From Chryseobacterium sp. 36-9 (GTDB taxonomy: Bacteria > Bacteroidota > Bacteroidia > Flavobacteriales > Weeksellaceae), in assembly GCA_001898785.1 (NCBI GenBank), contig MKVE01000030.1, positions 7,721 to 71,720 of the forward strand: a stretch of 64,000 bases of DNA, given 5' to 3'. Positions 1 to 8,559 of this stretch are shown here, one piece after another. The notes below the pieces were generated by a model that made no database searches, was not told the DNA's origin, and was given only the letters and a program-made list of their open reading frames with translations. Numbering within the stretch: position 1 is the first letter of the stretch; each line of letters begins with the position of its first letter. The translations under genes and the position numbers were made by a program.

Positions 1-1
1 T

Positions 2-2473
2 TTTAATATGTATTTCACGGGACATACACACAAAACTAAGGTTGGCTATACACAAGACCCTGATGGAAAAATGTTCTCTTTTTGTTCTAGCGGAACGCTT
101 GCCAATTCCATAAGAAAGCCTGAAAACAAATATGAAAATGGATTTTCTGTAATTGACTATGATTACAATGAAGGAACTCTTACTAGTACTTTTTATAAAG
201 GGGAATATCCTAAAAAAGAATTTATTCTAAATACATCTATTGGGAATAATGGGGTTTGGGAGACAAAAATACCGGTTGGAGAAGAAGTAGAAAAAATAAT
301 TTTTGAGCAAAATTTAATAAAGCAAATTAATTGTGAAGCTTTGCCACAAATTAATAGCCATTTATTAACATATTCTACAGATACTAACGCCCCTAAAAAT
401 ATTGATGAGATATTTGTAATGCCTAATTTAGTATTCAAGGAGGAGTTTGATGCAGAAAAAACTGATAAATTGGTTGATGATTTAGCTCAAATTATAAATT
501 GTGATAAAAATTATATTTTTTTTGGTACAAAAGAGTCTGGTAAAACAATATTGCTTGATAAAATTTTAATAGAGACAATAAATACTAATAAAACTCATCA
601 TCAAATACCCGCGATAATCGATTTTAGAGATTTGAAAGATAATGTTCTCAAACTTATTAGAGAATATTGGAATAAATCAACGGAGGAAGCAAGTAAAATA
701 TTATCAGAATATAAAGTAATATTATTAATTGATAACATAAGTTTTGAAGATGAAGATGAATACAAATTAAAAACTCTAAAGAACTTTTTAGATGAAAATA
801 GTAACATAAGATTTGTTGCTACATATCAACAATTGTATGATGAGGATTTCCCAATGAATTTGGAGCTACTTTCATTATTCGATTTTGTTAATATTACACT
901 TAAACAATTCAAAACAAGGCAGATTAAAGAGTTAATTCAAAAATGGTTTCCTAACTCAGATAAATATGAGACACCGAGAAAATTGGAAACTTTGACTAAT
1001 GCTTTTCTAGCATTAAATCTTCCTAGGACTCCTTTTGCTGTTTCAATGTTTTTATGGATAATTGAAAAGCAGGAAAACTTTAAACCCATTAATAATTCAA
1101 CTTTAATTGAAAATTTCATCGAACGATTACTTAAAAAACACGACATTCGGGAGTCTTTAAGAGAAAAATTCGGATATGATAATAAAATTTGGATTTTGTC
1201 ATTTATAGCATCTCAGATGCTTGATAGGGATGAGGTTAATTATTCTATTCCATTTGCCGAATTTGTTTCAATCGTTGATAAATATTTAAAAGATAAAAAA
1301 TTTGAAGATTTTAAAACTGATAAAATAGTCGAAACTCTACTTGATTCTGGAATATTTTTACGCGAAAATGGGGATGTTAGGTTCCGATTTACTTGTTTCT
1401 TTGAGTTTTTCTTAATGAAGAGAATGGAAAAAGATGCAAAATTCAAGGAGTATGTAATAGATAAAAAGAATTTTTTACAATTTGTAAATGAAATTGATTA
1501 TTATTCTGGAATAAATAGAGGTGAAACAGATTTGATGAAACTCGTAATTGAACGTTTGGATGAGGGATTTGAGGATTTACAAGAATTAATAAGTAATACC
1601 CAAAGAGAAAGAAAGTATGATAACTACGATGGCTTCTTTATTAGTAAGAATGAAAGAGGTGAAGAAAAACCCTCCCTTGCTAGTCAGTTAAATGAGGAAA
1701 AGGTTGTCGATTTTCTTCCTTCAAATAAACCTACAGAAGAAGATTTGGAAGTTTTAGAAGATGATAAGTTAGAACTTCAACAACAAGAAAAAGGTATTTC
1801 TAAAAAAGAAAAAGGTAATAAAATCAAGGATTTAAGTAAGCTCTTAGTTCTTGCCTTAAAGGTTGTTAAAAACTCTGAAGAAGTTCATGATGAGAAGAAT
1901 CCAAATTTTAAATTAGACAATTATTCTAAAGTAATAGATAAATCAATTCTTTTTGCAATAATCCATAAAGCCATATTTGAAATTTTTCTTGAAAATGAAG
2001 AAAAACTTTCAAAGGAAAAACTTGAAGAGTTTAGACAAATGAATCAGTTTTTGCCCCTATTGCATGAATTGTTTTTATTTGATAATATAGGAACTCAAAA
2101 GTTGACTTCTGTAATTAGAGATAAGATTAATCTAGATAAAAATAAAGACAAAAATATATCAGATTTTGAAAAATCTCTTTCAGTTTTTCTTTATGCTGAT
2201 ATAAGAGGTAAAGATTATGATAAGATAATTTCCGAGTTTATTAAAGGTGTAAAAACAAAATATATCGAAGATATTATATTCTTTAAGTTAATTACATATT
2301 ATTTCTATCGCTCAAAAGATGATGAAACGGATAATTTTTATCTTAATTTAATTGCTGACTTAATGATAAAATCTAAAGGATACCATAAAAGTAAGAAAAG
2401 TGCTATAATGCAAAGCTATAAGAAGAAAAAAATAGAAAGACTTAATCAAGAAAATGTAAAAGTTATAAAGTGA
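2..2473 (+). CDS. Metallophosphatase-STAND NTPase fusion, 5' end outside window
   Basis: The reading frame is open at the left edge, so the true start lies upstream; residues are counted from the first Met in the window (base 8). Residues 1-60 look like the end of a calcineurin-like phosphoesterase, with the metal-ligand motif GHTH at 5-8. A P-loop NTPase follows: Walker A GTKESGKT at 173-180 and Walker B VILLIDN at 237-243, then a mostly helical C-terminal half with a charged linker near 560-610. The architecture (nuclease- or phosphatase-like effector, then STAND/NACHT-like switch, then helical sensor) is that of prokaryotic NLR-like defence proteins. It is the first of three rightward, closely spaced AT-rich genes. 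The phosphatase plus STAND assignment is well supported; the defence role is inferred from architecture. The rest of the phosphatase domain cannot be seen. Confidence 0.75.
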   Translation, partial: FNMYFTGHTHKTKVGYTQDPDGKMFSFCSSGTLANSIRKPENKYENGFSVIDYDYNEGTLTSTFYKGEYPKKEFILNTSIGNNGVWETKIPVGEEVEKIIFEQNLIKQINCEALPQINSHLLTYSTDTNAPKNIDEIFVMPNLVFKEEFDAEKTDKLVDDLAQIINCDKNYIFFGTKESGKTILLDKILIETINTNKTHHQIPAIIDFRDLKDNVLKLIREYWNKSTEEASKILSEYKVILLIDNISFEDEDEYKLKTLKNFLDENSNIRFVATYQQLYDEDFPMNLELLSLFDFVNITLKQFKTRQIKELIQKWFPNSDKYETPRKLETLTNAFLALNLPRTPFAVSMFLWIIEKQENFKPINNSTLIENFIERLLKKHDIRESLREKFGYDNKIWILSFIASQMLDRDEVNYSIPFAEFVSIVDKYLKDKKFEDFKTDKIVETLLDSGIFLRENGDVRFRFTCFFEFFLMKRMEKDAKFKEYVIDKKNFLQFVNEIDYYSGINRGETDLMKLVIERLDEGFEDLQELISNTQRERKYDNYDGFFISKNERGEEKPSLASQLNEEKVVDFLPSNKPTEEDLEVLEDDKLELQQQEKGISKKEKGNKIKDLSKLLVLALKVVKNSEEVHDEKNPNFKLDNYSKVIDKSILFAIIHKAIFEIFLENEEKLSKEKLEEFRQMNQFLPLLHELFLFDNIGTQKLTSVIRDKINLDKNKDKNISDFEKSLSVFLYADIRGKDYDKIISEFIKGVKTKYIEDIIFFKLITYYFYRSKDDETDNFYLNLIADLMIKSKGYHKSKKSAIMQSYKKKKIERLNQENVKVIK

Positions 2474-2516
2474 CATTAATGTTGAATTGATTAGAAAGAC
2501 GAAAAGTTTTAAAAGC

Positions 2517-3557
2517 ATGGCAAAACTAAAAGAAAAGGGACATAATATAAACTTGACCAATATTATAGTTCACAAAATTAACAAAACAAGTGGTAATAAA
2601 GATTCGGTTCTAAAACTTGCAGAAAATGAGTTAAAAGTAAATAAGCAGGAGATTTATTTTATTGCAGATATTAGGGAGTCTTTTAGTAAAAGGTCTGTTC
2701 CTACTTATGGAATTTTTGAAGATGAATTTAGCTTCAATGTTTTTCAACAGTCATTAAAAGATTATAAGGAAAATGCAATTGATTTTTTAGATTTTACTGT
2801 AAAATCAATGGGATATTATAAACGAGTGATTGAAAGTTCCGCTCCCGCATCTGGTGGGTTTATAATCTTTGCTGATTTTAAAATTACAGATAATAATGAT
2901 GAAAGATATATTTTAGTTTTCTCGATAAATAATAAACAGGGATATAACCTAAATGAAGAAGCCTTATCTATTCAACAAATTAAAAATCTCGAATTAAATA
3001 AAATTGACTTGGCATCCTTGATTAATATTACAAGATGGGATTTGTCAATAGCTAATAAAGAAGAAGTCAAAACGTATTTAGCTTTTATAAGAGGAAAGAA
3101 AAAAATATCAGATTATTTTCAAAGCTTTATAGGTTGTGCGGACAAAACGACGGCAACAGAATCTTCAACAAGATTAAAAGATGCTGTTCATTCTTACTGT
3201 ATAGAAAGTGGTTTTGATGATGCTAAAACTAAAGATACAAAAAGAAAGGTTTATGACTACTGTCAAGATTGTAAAAAGAATAAAAAAGAGATACAACTTG
3301 CCCACATTTCTTCAATAATAGATGATGAAAATCCAAATGCTTTTTCTGAGTACGCATCAAACGAAAAATTTTCTGTAAGTGAAATTATTAAGTATGATAG
3401 TAAAATTCTTAGAACACTTAAATTCGTGGAATATCAAAGTGAAGATTTTTCTATTAAATTAAATAAACAGATGATAGGCAAAACGGCAAAAATTAATAAG
3501 GAAAAGAAAACACTTACACTTACCAATATTCCAGATGAACTACTTTCACAATTTTGA
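2517..3557 (+). CDS. NA37/YejK-family nucleoid-associated protein
   Basis: The protein matches the 37-kDa nucleoid-associated family (NdpA/YejK, NA37). It has a GGFIIFADF-like strand in the first half, a segment with IDLASLINITRWD, and the diagnostic DYFQSFIGC motif. Family members bind DNA or the nucleoid. The open frame extends to a TTG at 2487, but the ATG at 2517 (residue 11 of the longer form) is taken as the start, giving 346 residues. It starts 43 bases after the STAND gene and ends 12 bases before the next gene, so the three are probably co-transcribed. NA37 proteins occur both as housekeeping and accessory genes; pairing with a STAND NTPase and a membrane protein suggests it senses or marks DNA for this module. 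That role is inference. Confidence 0.75.
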   Translation: MAKLKEKGHNINLTNIIVHKINKTSGNKDSVLKLAENELKVNKQEIYFIADIRESFSKRSVPTYGIFEDEFSFNVFQQSLKDYKENAIDFLDFTVKSMGYYKRVIESSAPASGGFIIFADFKITDNNDERYILVFSINNKQGYNLNEEALSIQQIKNLELNKIDLASLINITRWDLSIANKEEVKTYLAFIRGKKKISDYFQSFIGCADKTTATESSTRLKDAVHSYCIESGFDDAKTKDTKRKVYDYCQDCKKNKKEIQLAHISSIIDDENPNAFSEYASNEKFSVSEIIKYDSKILRTLKFVEYQSEDFSIKLNKQMIGKTAKINKEKKTLTLTNIPDELLSQF

Positions 3558-3569
3558 TAACTAATTATA

Positions 3570-4796
3570 ATGGATAATTGCCTTGACGATTTAATAAGAT
3601 TACTAAGTGACAGAATTACTGAGGTACAGTCGGATGCAATTATAATCAAGATTAATATTGATGAAGAGTCTCAAAAATTAATTGAGCAATTTAATGATGA
3701 TTTAATAGAGGGTATAAAAGATTCTTTAGGAAATTTAGTCAATATCGATAGTATTTCTAATTCGTCTCAACCTGTTTTGATAGAGTTTGTTACTGCGGAA
3801 TTAAAAAAGAAAGGATTTTATATAACTTTTGCTGATTTCGTTGTAGATAATAGGTTTGAATCTAAGGAGGCTTTTTATATACAAGAATTAAATTATCATA
3901 CCGCCTCAGTTAAGAATGTAGAAAAAATAGAGAAATATAAAATTTTACTAGAGTTAATTCAAAAACTAATTCAAAAGTCAAAGTTTGTAGCGGATGAGGA
4001 TGTTAAAACATTATTTGTATTTCAGGAGAATAAATTTATTGAACTGTCAATAGATAATGAAATTATTTATGAAGATTTTTTGGAATACAATGATATTGAT
4101 TTAGTTAAAAATTATATTGAAAATATTGATTCTTATAAAGAGAAAAGAAGTATTTTTTTACAAGAGCTAATTGGTTTTTTATCGAGTGAAAAAATAAATA
4201 GATTTCAATATTTATTATCAAATTTTAAAGAGTTTTTTGAACGATGTAATACTAGTTTTGAATTTTACTTGTCGAATTTTTCATATAATAAAGTAAAAAT
4301 GGAAGTTGATAATTCTGTTTTAGAGTATTCAAAAAATATCAGAAACATAATTAATGACTCTCAGTCAAAATTAATAGCTATACCAGCAGCTTTTGTCTTA
4401 GTTGCTACACAGATTGACTTTTCAAATACTTTTTCTCTTAAAAATATAATTATAGTCGTTTCATCTTTTATTTTTTCATATATAATTTCAGTCTTTATTC
4501 AGAATCAAAAGAATGCACTTGAGATAGTATCGGATAATGTGAGAAATTATAAAAAGTCATTTCTTCAAACCAGAACAAACGATTTGGAACAAGAACGTGA
4601 ACTTTCTTCAATTTCAGAGTTGTTAAAAAAATCATATAAGAAAATAGAAGCTGAATTAAATCATCAGAAAACAAGACTTTTGATTCTTCAATTTATTGCT
4701 TGGGCTATTTCCGTTGTAATTTTAATATGTCTTTTTGTAATAAAACATAAACTCGAAATAAAATTATTTTTAGAGAGAATAATTTCACAAAATTAA
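3570..4796 (+). CDS. Three-helix membrane protein of the STAND/NA37 operon
   Basis: I recognise no named family. The first 260 residues are soluble, acidic and Ile/Asn/Lys-rich. Three hydrophobic segments follow at about 266-284, 291-310 and 370-391. A charged helical, probably coiled-coil stretch at about 312-368 separates the second from the third. The last dozen residues are a short tail. The gene starts 12 bases after the NA37 gene and is the last of the operon; the next feature is a convergent terminator. In abortive-infection systems a membrane protein downstream of a sensor often acts as the killing effector by permeabilising the inner membrane. That is a possibility here, not something the sequence shows. 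Confidence 0.6.
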   Translation: MDNCLDDLIRLLSDRITEVQSDAIIIKINIDEESQKLIEQFNDDLIEGIKDSLGNLVNIDSISNSSQPVLIEFVTAELKKKGFYITFADFVVDNRFESKEAFYIQELNYHTASVKNVEKIEKYKILLELIQKLIQKSKFVADEDVKTLFVFQENKFIELSIDNEIIYEDFLEYNDIDLVKNYIENIDSYKEKRSIFLQELIGFLSSEKINRFQYLLSNFKEFFERCNTSFEFYLSNFSYNKVKMEVDNSVLEYSKNIRNIINDSQSKLIAIPAAFVLVATQIDFSNTFSLKNIIIVVSSFIFSYIISVFIQNQKNALEIVSDNVRNYKKSFLQTRTNDLEQERELSSISELLKKSYKKIEAELNHQKTRLLILQFIAWAISVVILICLFVIKHKLEIKLFLERIISQN

Positions 4797-4832
4797 ATAG
4801 TCGTACAAAAACAATACAGAAATATAAATAAA

Positions 4833-4871
4833 AAAGTCTTAAACAATTAATATTCAATTATTTAAGACTTT
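4833..4871 (-). terminator. Terminator between the defence-like operon and ssrA
   Basis: AAAGTCTTAAA (4833-4843) and TTTAAGACTTT (4861-4871) form a perfect 11-bp stem with an AT-rich loop. Read leftward it is followed by a T run just after the 3' end of ssrA. It could also stop the rightward operon ending at 4796, since T residues follow on that strand too. Confidence 0.75.
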
Positions 4872-4877
4872 GTTTTG

Positions 4878-5278
4878 TGGAGTTGGAGGGATTCGAACCC
4901 TCGTCCAAACAAGCAATACGCAAGCTTTCTACATGCTTATTTTGCTATTGATTTTCGAGCTCAGGCAGAGAGCAAACACCCAACCTAAACCTTAGCTTCT
5001 AAAAATTTTCGAGTTTTGGTCAAAGCATCCAAAACCTTATTTCCGCATTCCTATATCCCAGGATCCAACGTCGCAGAACAGAACATTGGTGAGACATCTT
5101 GCTTCCTTACTGAAATCTTCGGGAAACGCTTGAATCTACTAAACTTCGATTATTAAGCTGCAAGAGCGAACTCTTCGTTGCCAGTTAAAATGTTGTAGCA
5201 AGGGATTTAAGAGATCGCGCTACGGTTCTCTGCATGCTTACTTACCCATTGGTCTTGCTGTCGAAACCAGTCAACCCC
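4878..5278 (-). ncRNA. ssrA: Transfer-messenger RNA (tmRNA)
   Basis: On the minus strand the 5' end GGGGTTGACTGGTTTCGACA (from 5278) is the tmRNA signature and pairs with CAACTCC near the 3' end, forming the acceptor stem. A T-arm with GGTTCGAATCCC lies at about 4889-4900. The terminal CCA is not encoded. The tag frame reads GNEEFALAA then stop (5182 down to 5153), as expected for degradation tags. tmRNA rescues stalled ribosomes and tags the unfinished peptide. The length is about 401 nt. The 3' end of ssrA is a common island insertion site, and the AT-rich operon at 1-4796 lies on that side. Confidence 0.95.
5153..5182 (-). other. tmRNA tag-peptide reading frame
   Basis: GGC AAC GAA GAG TTC GCT CTT GCA GCT followed by TAA, read on the minus strand inside ssrA, encodes GNEEFALAA. 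The resume codon is taken as GGC; the exact resume position is inferred from the tag pattern. Confidence 0.85.
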
Positions 5279-5357
5279 AATTTTTTTTAAGATAAGACAA
5301 CAAATTTACGCAAAAAAAAACAGTCCAACAAAATCACGTCATTTATCATTTATATTT

Positions 5358-5480
5358 GGGCGTGACCCTCGCCAAAACGTACCAGCCGCTCGGGTCGGGC
5401 TGTCCGTTGCAATCTTTTGGGGATTTTGCAAAATCCCCAAAAGGATTTCCACTACCATCCCTCACGCGCTTCGCAAAAAA
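5358..5480. repeat. Intergenic repeat-like element with a perfect 30-bp palindrome
   Basis: This stretch is much more G+C-rich than its surroundings and is built of palindromic pieces. It begins with GGGCGTGACCC, continues with CGGGTCGGGCTGTCCG, then CTTTTGGGGATTTTG (5414-5428) joined directly to its exact reverse complement (5429-5443). The open frame across it is a by-product. The phrase CGGGTCGGGCT is familiar to me from intergenic repeats in Bacteroidota, which is recollection rather than a search. From about 5480 to 5795 I see no gene or clear signal. Confidence 0.55.
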
Positions 5481-5795
5481 CAAACTTTGTCAATCATTAG
5501 AACCTTTTGAGATAAAAGAAAATCAGCAAAATCCCCCAAAATCAACGAGTGATAAAAATAGCTGAGCAAAGCGCCTTTGCGAACCTTAAAAATATTTCAA
5601 CAATGATAAAAGAAACCTTTGCGTACTTTGGTATCAGCATTCAAAAGCATTCTCAAAATAATTTTAACAAAATCAAAACTTTCAATTTCTAAAAAATTCC
5701 CAAAACAGGTTAAAGTCGGTTAAACTATCTCTTTCAAAACCCTTTCATCACAATATCAGAGCTGATTAAAACTAATTTTGTACAAACTTAATTCT

Positions 5796-6611
5796 GTGAA
5801 AATTAAATTATTATTTCTTCTTATCACATTATTCTCGATAAGAATCTTTTCCCAGTCAGACTATATTTTGGGAAATATTACCAACGAGAGTGGAGACAAG
5901 CTGCCTTTCGCCAGCATTCATAACCTCAGAACAGATCAGATTGTGATGTCTGACAATATGGGAAATTTCGCCATTGCAGCCAAACCTTCGGATGAATTGA
6001 GAATATCCAGGCAAGGTTATGAACGAAGTTTGATTTTATTAACATCCGGGAGTTTCTCAAAGAGTTTAGACGTAAAATTAACAACCATTCCGCAAGAGAT
6101 AGAAGAAGTCAGGCTATCATTCAAGCCAACCGGAATCTTGAAAAAAGACGTTACAAGACTCAATCCGGCACCAAAAGTTGTTGCACTCAACAGCGCAATG
6201 AACAATTATATGAGAACACCCCTCAATGAAGTTGCTCCAAAAGCTTCAACGCCTTCCGCTTTCAAACAGCCGGATTTTGCAGCCGGACAAGTCAATTTGA
6301 TGAAATTAGCCGGTGCGATTAGTGGACTTCTAGGAAAAGCAACATCATCTCCCAAAACAACTGCCGATTATAGCGAAACCCAGGAGTTCTACAAACGGGT
6401 AAAATCTACTATTGATCTGGGCTATTATACACAATATGGCTTAGACGAGTACGATTTCGATATTTTTCTAGCCTATGCAGACCAGGCTTATAATTTGGCA
6501 AAGAACTATAGAAAGAACTTTGACAAGGCTGCGATCGATTCAAAACTTAAAATGGCTTTCTCAGAATATATCAAAACTCACAACTTTTCCAAGAAACAGT
6601 CGGAAGGTTAA
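5796..6611 (+). CDS. Secreted CarboxypepD_reg-like domain protein
   Basis: A signal peptide (residues about 1-20, ending near IFSQS) is followed by a CarboxypepD_reg-like beta domain, recognisable from GNITNESGDKLPFASI, DNMGNF and the following beta pattern at about 20-95. This is the fold used at the N-terminus of TonB-dependent receptors and in many small periplasmic proteins. The remainder, about 100-270, is helical and unassigned. The frame opens at a TTG (5778), but the GTG at 5796 gives a clean signal peptide and is preferred, for 271 residues. The gene stands alone, with no obvious partner, and is probably periplasmic or outer-membrane associated. Its function is unknown. Confidence 0.7.
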   Translation: MKIKLLFLLITLFSIRIFSQSDYILGNITNESGDKLPFASIHNLRTDQIVMSDNMGNFAIAAKPSDELRISRQGYERSLILLTSGSFSKSLDVKLTTIPQEIEEVRLSFKPTGILKKDVTRLNPAPKVVALNSAMNNYMRTPLNEVAPKASTPSAFKQPDFAAGQVNLMKLAGAISGLLGKATSSPKTTADYSETQEFYKRVKSTIDLGYYTQYGLDEYDFDIFLAYADQAYNLAKNYRKNFDKAAIDSKLKMAFSEYIKTHNFSKKQSEG

Positions 6612-6979
6612 AAATTTTAATCATTTTATAAGCATTGCGAAGAAGCAAAGATTTTAAAATTTTATTTGTTTAATATTAAAACACTTTTAGTAATGGTTTT
6701 TATGTAAAATGTTTAAATTGAATTTTGCCTTTTAATAGCCGTAAGAACTTGCTTTCCCTCATAAAATCCCTATTCATAGGACTTTTAACATAATGTGGAA
6801 AACTTTAGCCGATGATTGTCAGTTTTTTGACATTTTTCGGGCTTTCGCTCTTTCATTTGTTGTATTCAATTTCTATTTTTGTGTTACCGCTTTGGGAGAA
6901 AAAGCAATAGATTTAAAGTGCTGATTTCCTATATCCTACCGGTGATTACTCTTATAAAGAAACATTAAAGCATTAAACT
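6612..6979. other. Intergenic region upstream of nrdB, no gene seen
   Basis: These 368 bases hold no convincing ORF. A Bacteroidota-type -7 element TATTTTTG lies at 6874-6881, about 100 bases before nrdB, but no TTG sits at the usual 19-base distance. No NrdR box or cobalamin riboswitch was recognised. A long leader for nrdB is possible. Confidence 0.4.
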
Positions 6980-7954
6980 ATGGGGATTTTTGATAAAAGA
7001 ATAAGTTATAAACCGTTTGAATATCCGGAAGTTTTACAATTTATAGAAGCTATCAACAAGTCCTATTGGGTACATTCGGAGGTGGATTTCACGGCGGATG
7101 TTCAAGATTTCCATTCTCAGTTGGAGCCACACGAGAAAAATGCTGTAAAACATGCACTTTTGGCAATTGCTCAGATCGAGGTCAACGTAAAAACATTTTG
7201 GGGGAATCTCTATCACCATCTTCCAAAACCGGAACTGAATGGCTTGGGAGCAACATTTGCGGAATGCGAATTCCGTCACTCCGAGGCTTATTCCAGATTG
7301 TTGGAAGTGTTGGGTTATAACGATGAGTTCCTGAATGTAATTGACATTCCAGCGGTAAAAAACAGAATCGATTATTTGGGAAAAGTCTTGAAAAATGCCA
7401 ATTCCCAGGATCCGAAATCTTACGTTTCATCATTGTTGCTTTTCAGTATCTTGATAGAAAATGTGTCCCTGTTCAGCCAGTTTGCTATCATTTTGTCTTT
7501 CACAAGATTCAAAGGCTATATGAAAAACGTTTCCAACATTATCGCTTGGACGTCTGTAGATGAACAAATACATGCTAACGGAGGAATCTATTTGATTAAT
7601 AAAATCAGAGAAGAGCAACCTAATTTACTGACTGATGACGATATCGAATCGATTTATGACTTAGTTGATGAGTCTATTGAAATGGAATCCGATATCCTGG
7701 ATTGGATTTTTGAACTAGGCGAAATCGAACACGTTTCCAAGAAAAATCTTTTGGATTTTATGAAATACAGAGTGGACGACTCTTTGAAGAAAATCGGAAT
7801 GAAAACGAGATACAACGTAACGCCGGAAGATTACAGACCAATGGTTTGGTTTGAAGAGGAAGTTTTTGCCAACTCTTTAGATGATTTCTTCGCAAAACGT
7901 CCGGTAGATTATACAAAACACGACAAGTCGATCACGGCGAACGATTTGTTTTAG
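6980..7954 (+). CDS. nrdB: Class Ia ribonucleotide reductase, small subunit
   Basis: NrdB holds the di-iron/tyrosyl-radical cofactor that starts reduction of ribonucleoside diphosphates by NrdA in the cytoplasm. The helix motif FAECEFRHSEAY contains the Glu-x-x-His iron ligands and, four residues after the His, the Tyr in the radical position. The second carboxylate helix is LIENVSLFSQFA and the last ligands are DEQIH. At 324 residues it is of normal length and has no N-terminal ATP cone, unlike some flavobacterial NrdB proteins. The start is ATG after an A-rich stretch. It precedes nrdA, separated by about 600 bases holding a repeat and a small ORF. Confidence 0.95.
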   Translation: MGIFDKRISYKPFEYPEVLQFIEAINKSYWVHSEVDFTADVQDFHSQLEPHEKNAVKHALLAIAQIEVNVKTFWGNLYHHLPKPELNGLGATFAECEFRHSEAYSRLLEVLGYNDEFLNVIDIPAVKNRIDYLGKVLKNANSQDPKSYVSSLLLFSILIENVSLFSQFAIILSFTRFKGYMKNVSNIIAWTSVDEQIHANGGIYLINKIREEQPNLLTDDDIESIYDLVDESIEMESDILDWIFELGEIEHVSKKNLLDFMKYRVDDSLKKIGMKTRYNVTPEDYRPMVWFEEEVFANSLDDFFAKRPVDYTKHDKSITANDLF

Positions 7955-8040
7955 ATTTTTGTTGGAAGTCAGATGTCGGAAGATGGAAGTTTTTTGACGA
8001 CTAGTTTTGAATAAATTAAGTATACGACAAGAACATAATA

Positions 8041-8094
8041 TTGTCATTCCGTAGGAATCTAAACTAAGCTGTCAAGATTCCTCCGGAATGACAA
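8041..8094. repeat. Intergenic inverted repeat, TTGTCATTCC type
   Basis: TTGTCATTCCGTAGGAATCT at 8041-8060 and its near-complement at 8075-8094 form a long imperfect hairpin. The outer arms TTGTCATTC...GAATGACAA resemble those at 63790-63899, suggesting a dispersed family with two copies in this window. Confidence 0.65.
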
Positions 8095-8104
8095 ACTGAA
8101 TAGA

Positions 8105-8137
8105 AACCCTTTCAGAGTTCTGAACTCTGAAAGGGTT
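8105..8137. repeat. 15-bp perfect hairpin downstream of nrdB
   Basis: AACCCTTTCAGAGTT (8105-8119), a 3-base loop, then its exact reverse complement (8123-8137). No long T run follows, so it is more likely part of the intergenic repeat than a simple terminator, though it may slow or stop transcription out of nrdB. Confidence 0.6.
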
Positions 8138-8198
8138 GTGAAAAGAAAATTTTAAGAAATAGTTTACAGATTCTTGGAGTTTTCTTTTTTATGTGATA

Positions 8199-8233
8199 AA
8201 GCCAAGATTAGTCTGAGTCGCTTGGTTTTATTT
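8199..8233 (+). terminator. Possible terminator before the small ORF
   Basis: AAGCCAAG (8199-8206) pairs with CTTGGTTT (8221-8228) with one G-T pair, followed by TATTT. It would separate nrdB from the downstream pair. The signal is weak. Confidence 0.4.
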
Positions 8234-8265
8234 AAATATTAGTCATCAACTAAATTTAAATCAAT

Positions 8266-8514
8266 ATGAACTCAGACATTATTTCAGAAATTGAGCACAG
8301 CAAGTCAGACAATTTCCAATTAGGAGAATACATTTATATGGGAATGGGTTTGACAAAAGGACATAGAGTATGTATGTCCGTAGCCTACAAAATTGACTAT
8401 TGCATCAAAAAAGCAAAGCAGTTTGAAGAGATTAATAATGATGTGACTTTTACACACATCAACAAAGTAAAAATTGGAGAATTGGAACGGAGCAGGAAGA
8501 TACTTTTGAACTAA
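8266..8514 (+). CDS. Small orphan protein between nrdB and nrdA
   Basis: The ORF has 82 codons with an ATG in good A-rich context and ends 45 bases before nrdA. The product is soluble and of mixed charge, with two Cys (C37 and C46, from the MGMGLTKGHRVCMSVAYKIDYC region) and a Lys-rich C-terminus. I recognise no family. A longer antisense frame covers part of it and of nrdA but looks like a shadow. Its position in the nrd cluster makes co-transcription with nrdA likely. A link to nucleotide reduction is only guilt by association. Confidence 0.5.
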   Translation: MNSDIISEIEHSKSDNFQLGEYIYMGMGLTKGHRVCMSVAYKIDYCIKKAKQFEEINNDVTFTHINKVKIGELERSRKILLN

Positions 8515-8559
8515 TTCAGTAAATTTAAAAAGAAAATTAGCAAGCAAAATAATAAAGTT

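Noticed and set aside
5356-5565. 69-codon frame after ssrA
   Set aside because: It reads through the palindromic repeat element and its composition is explained by the repeat.
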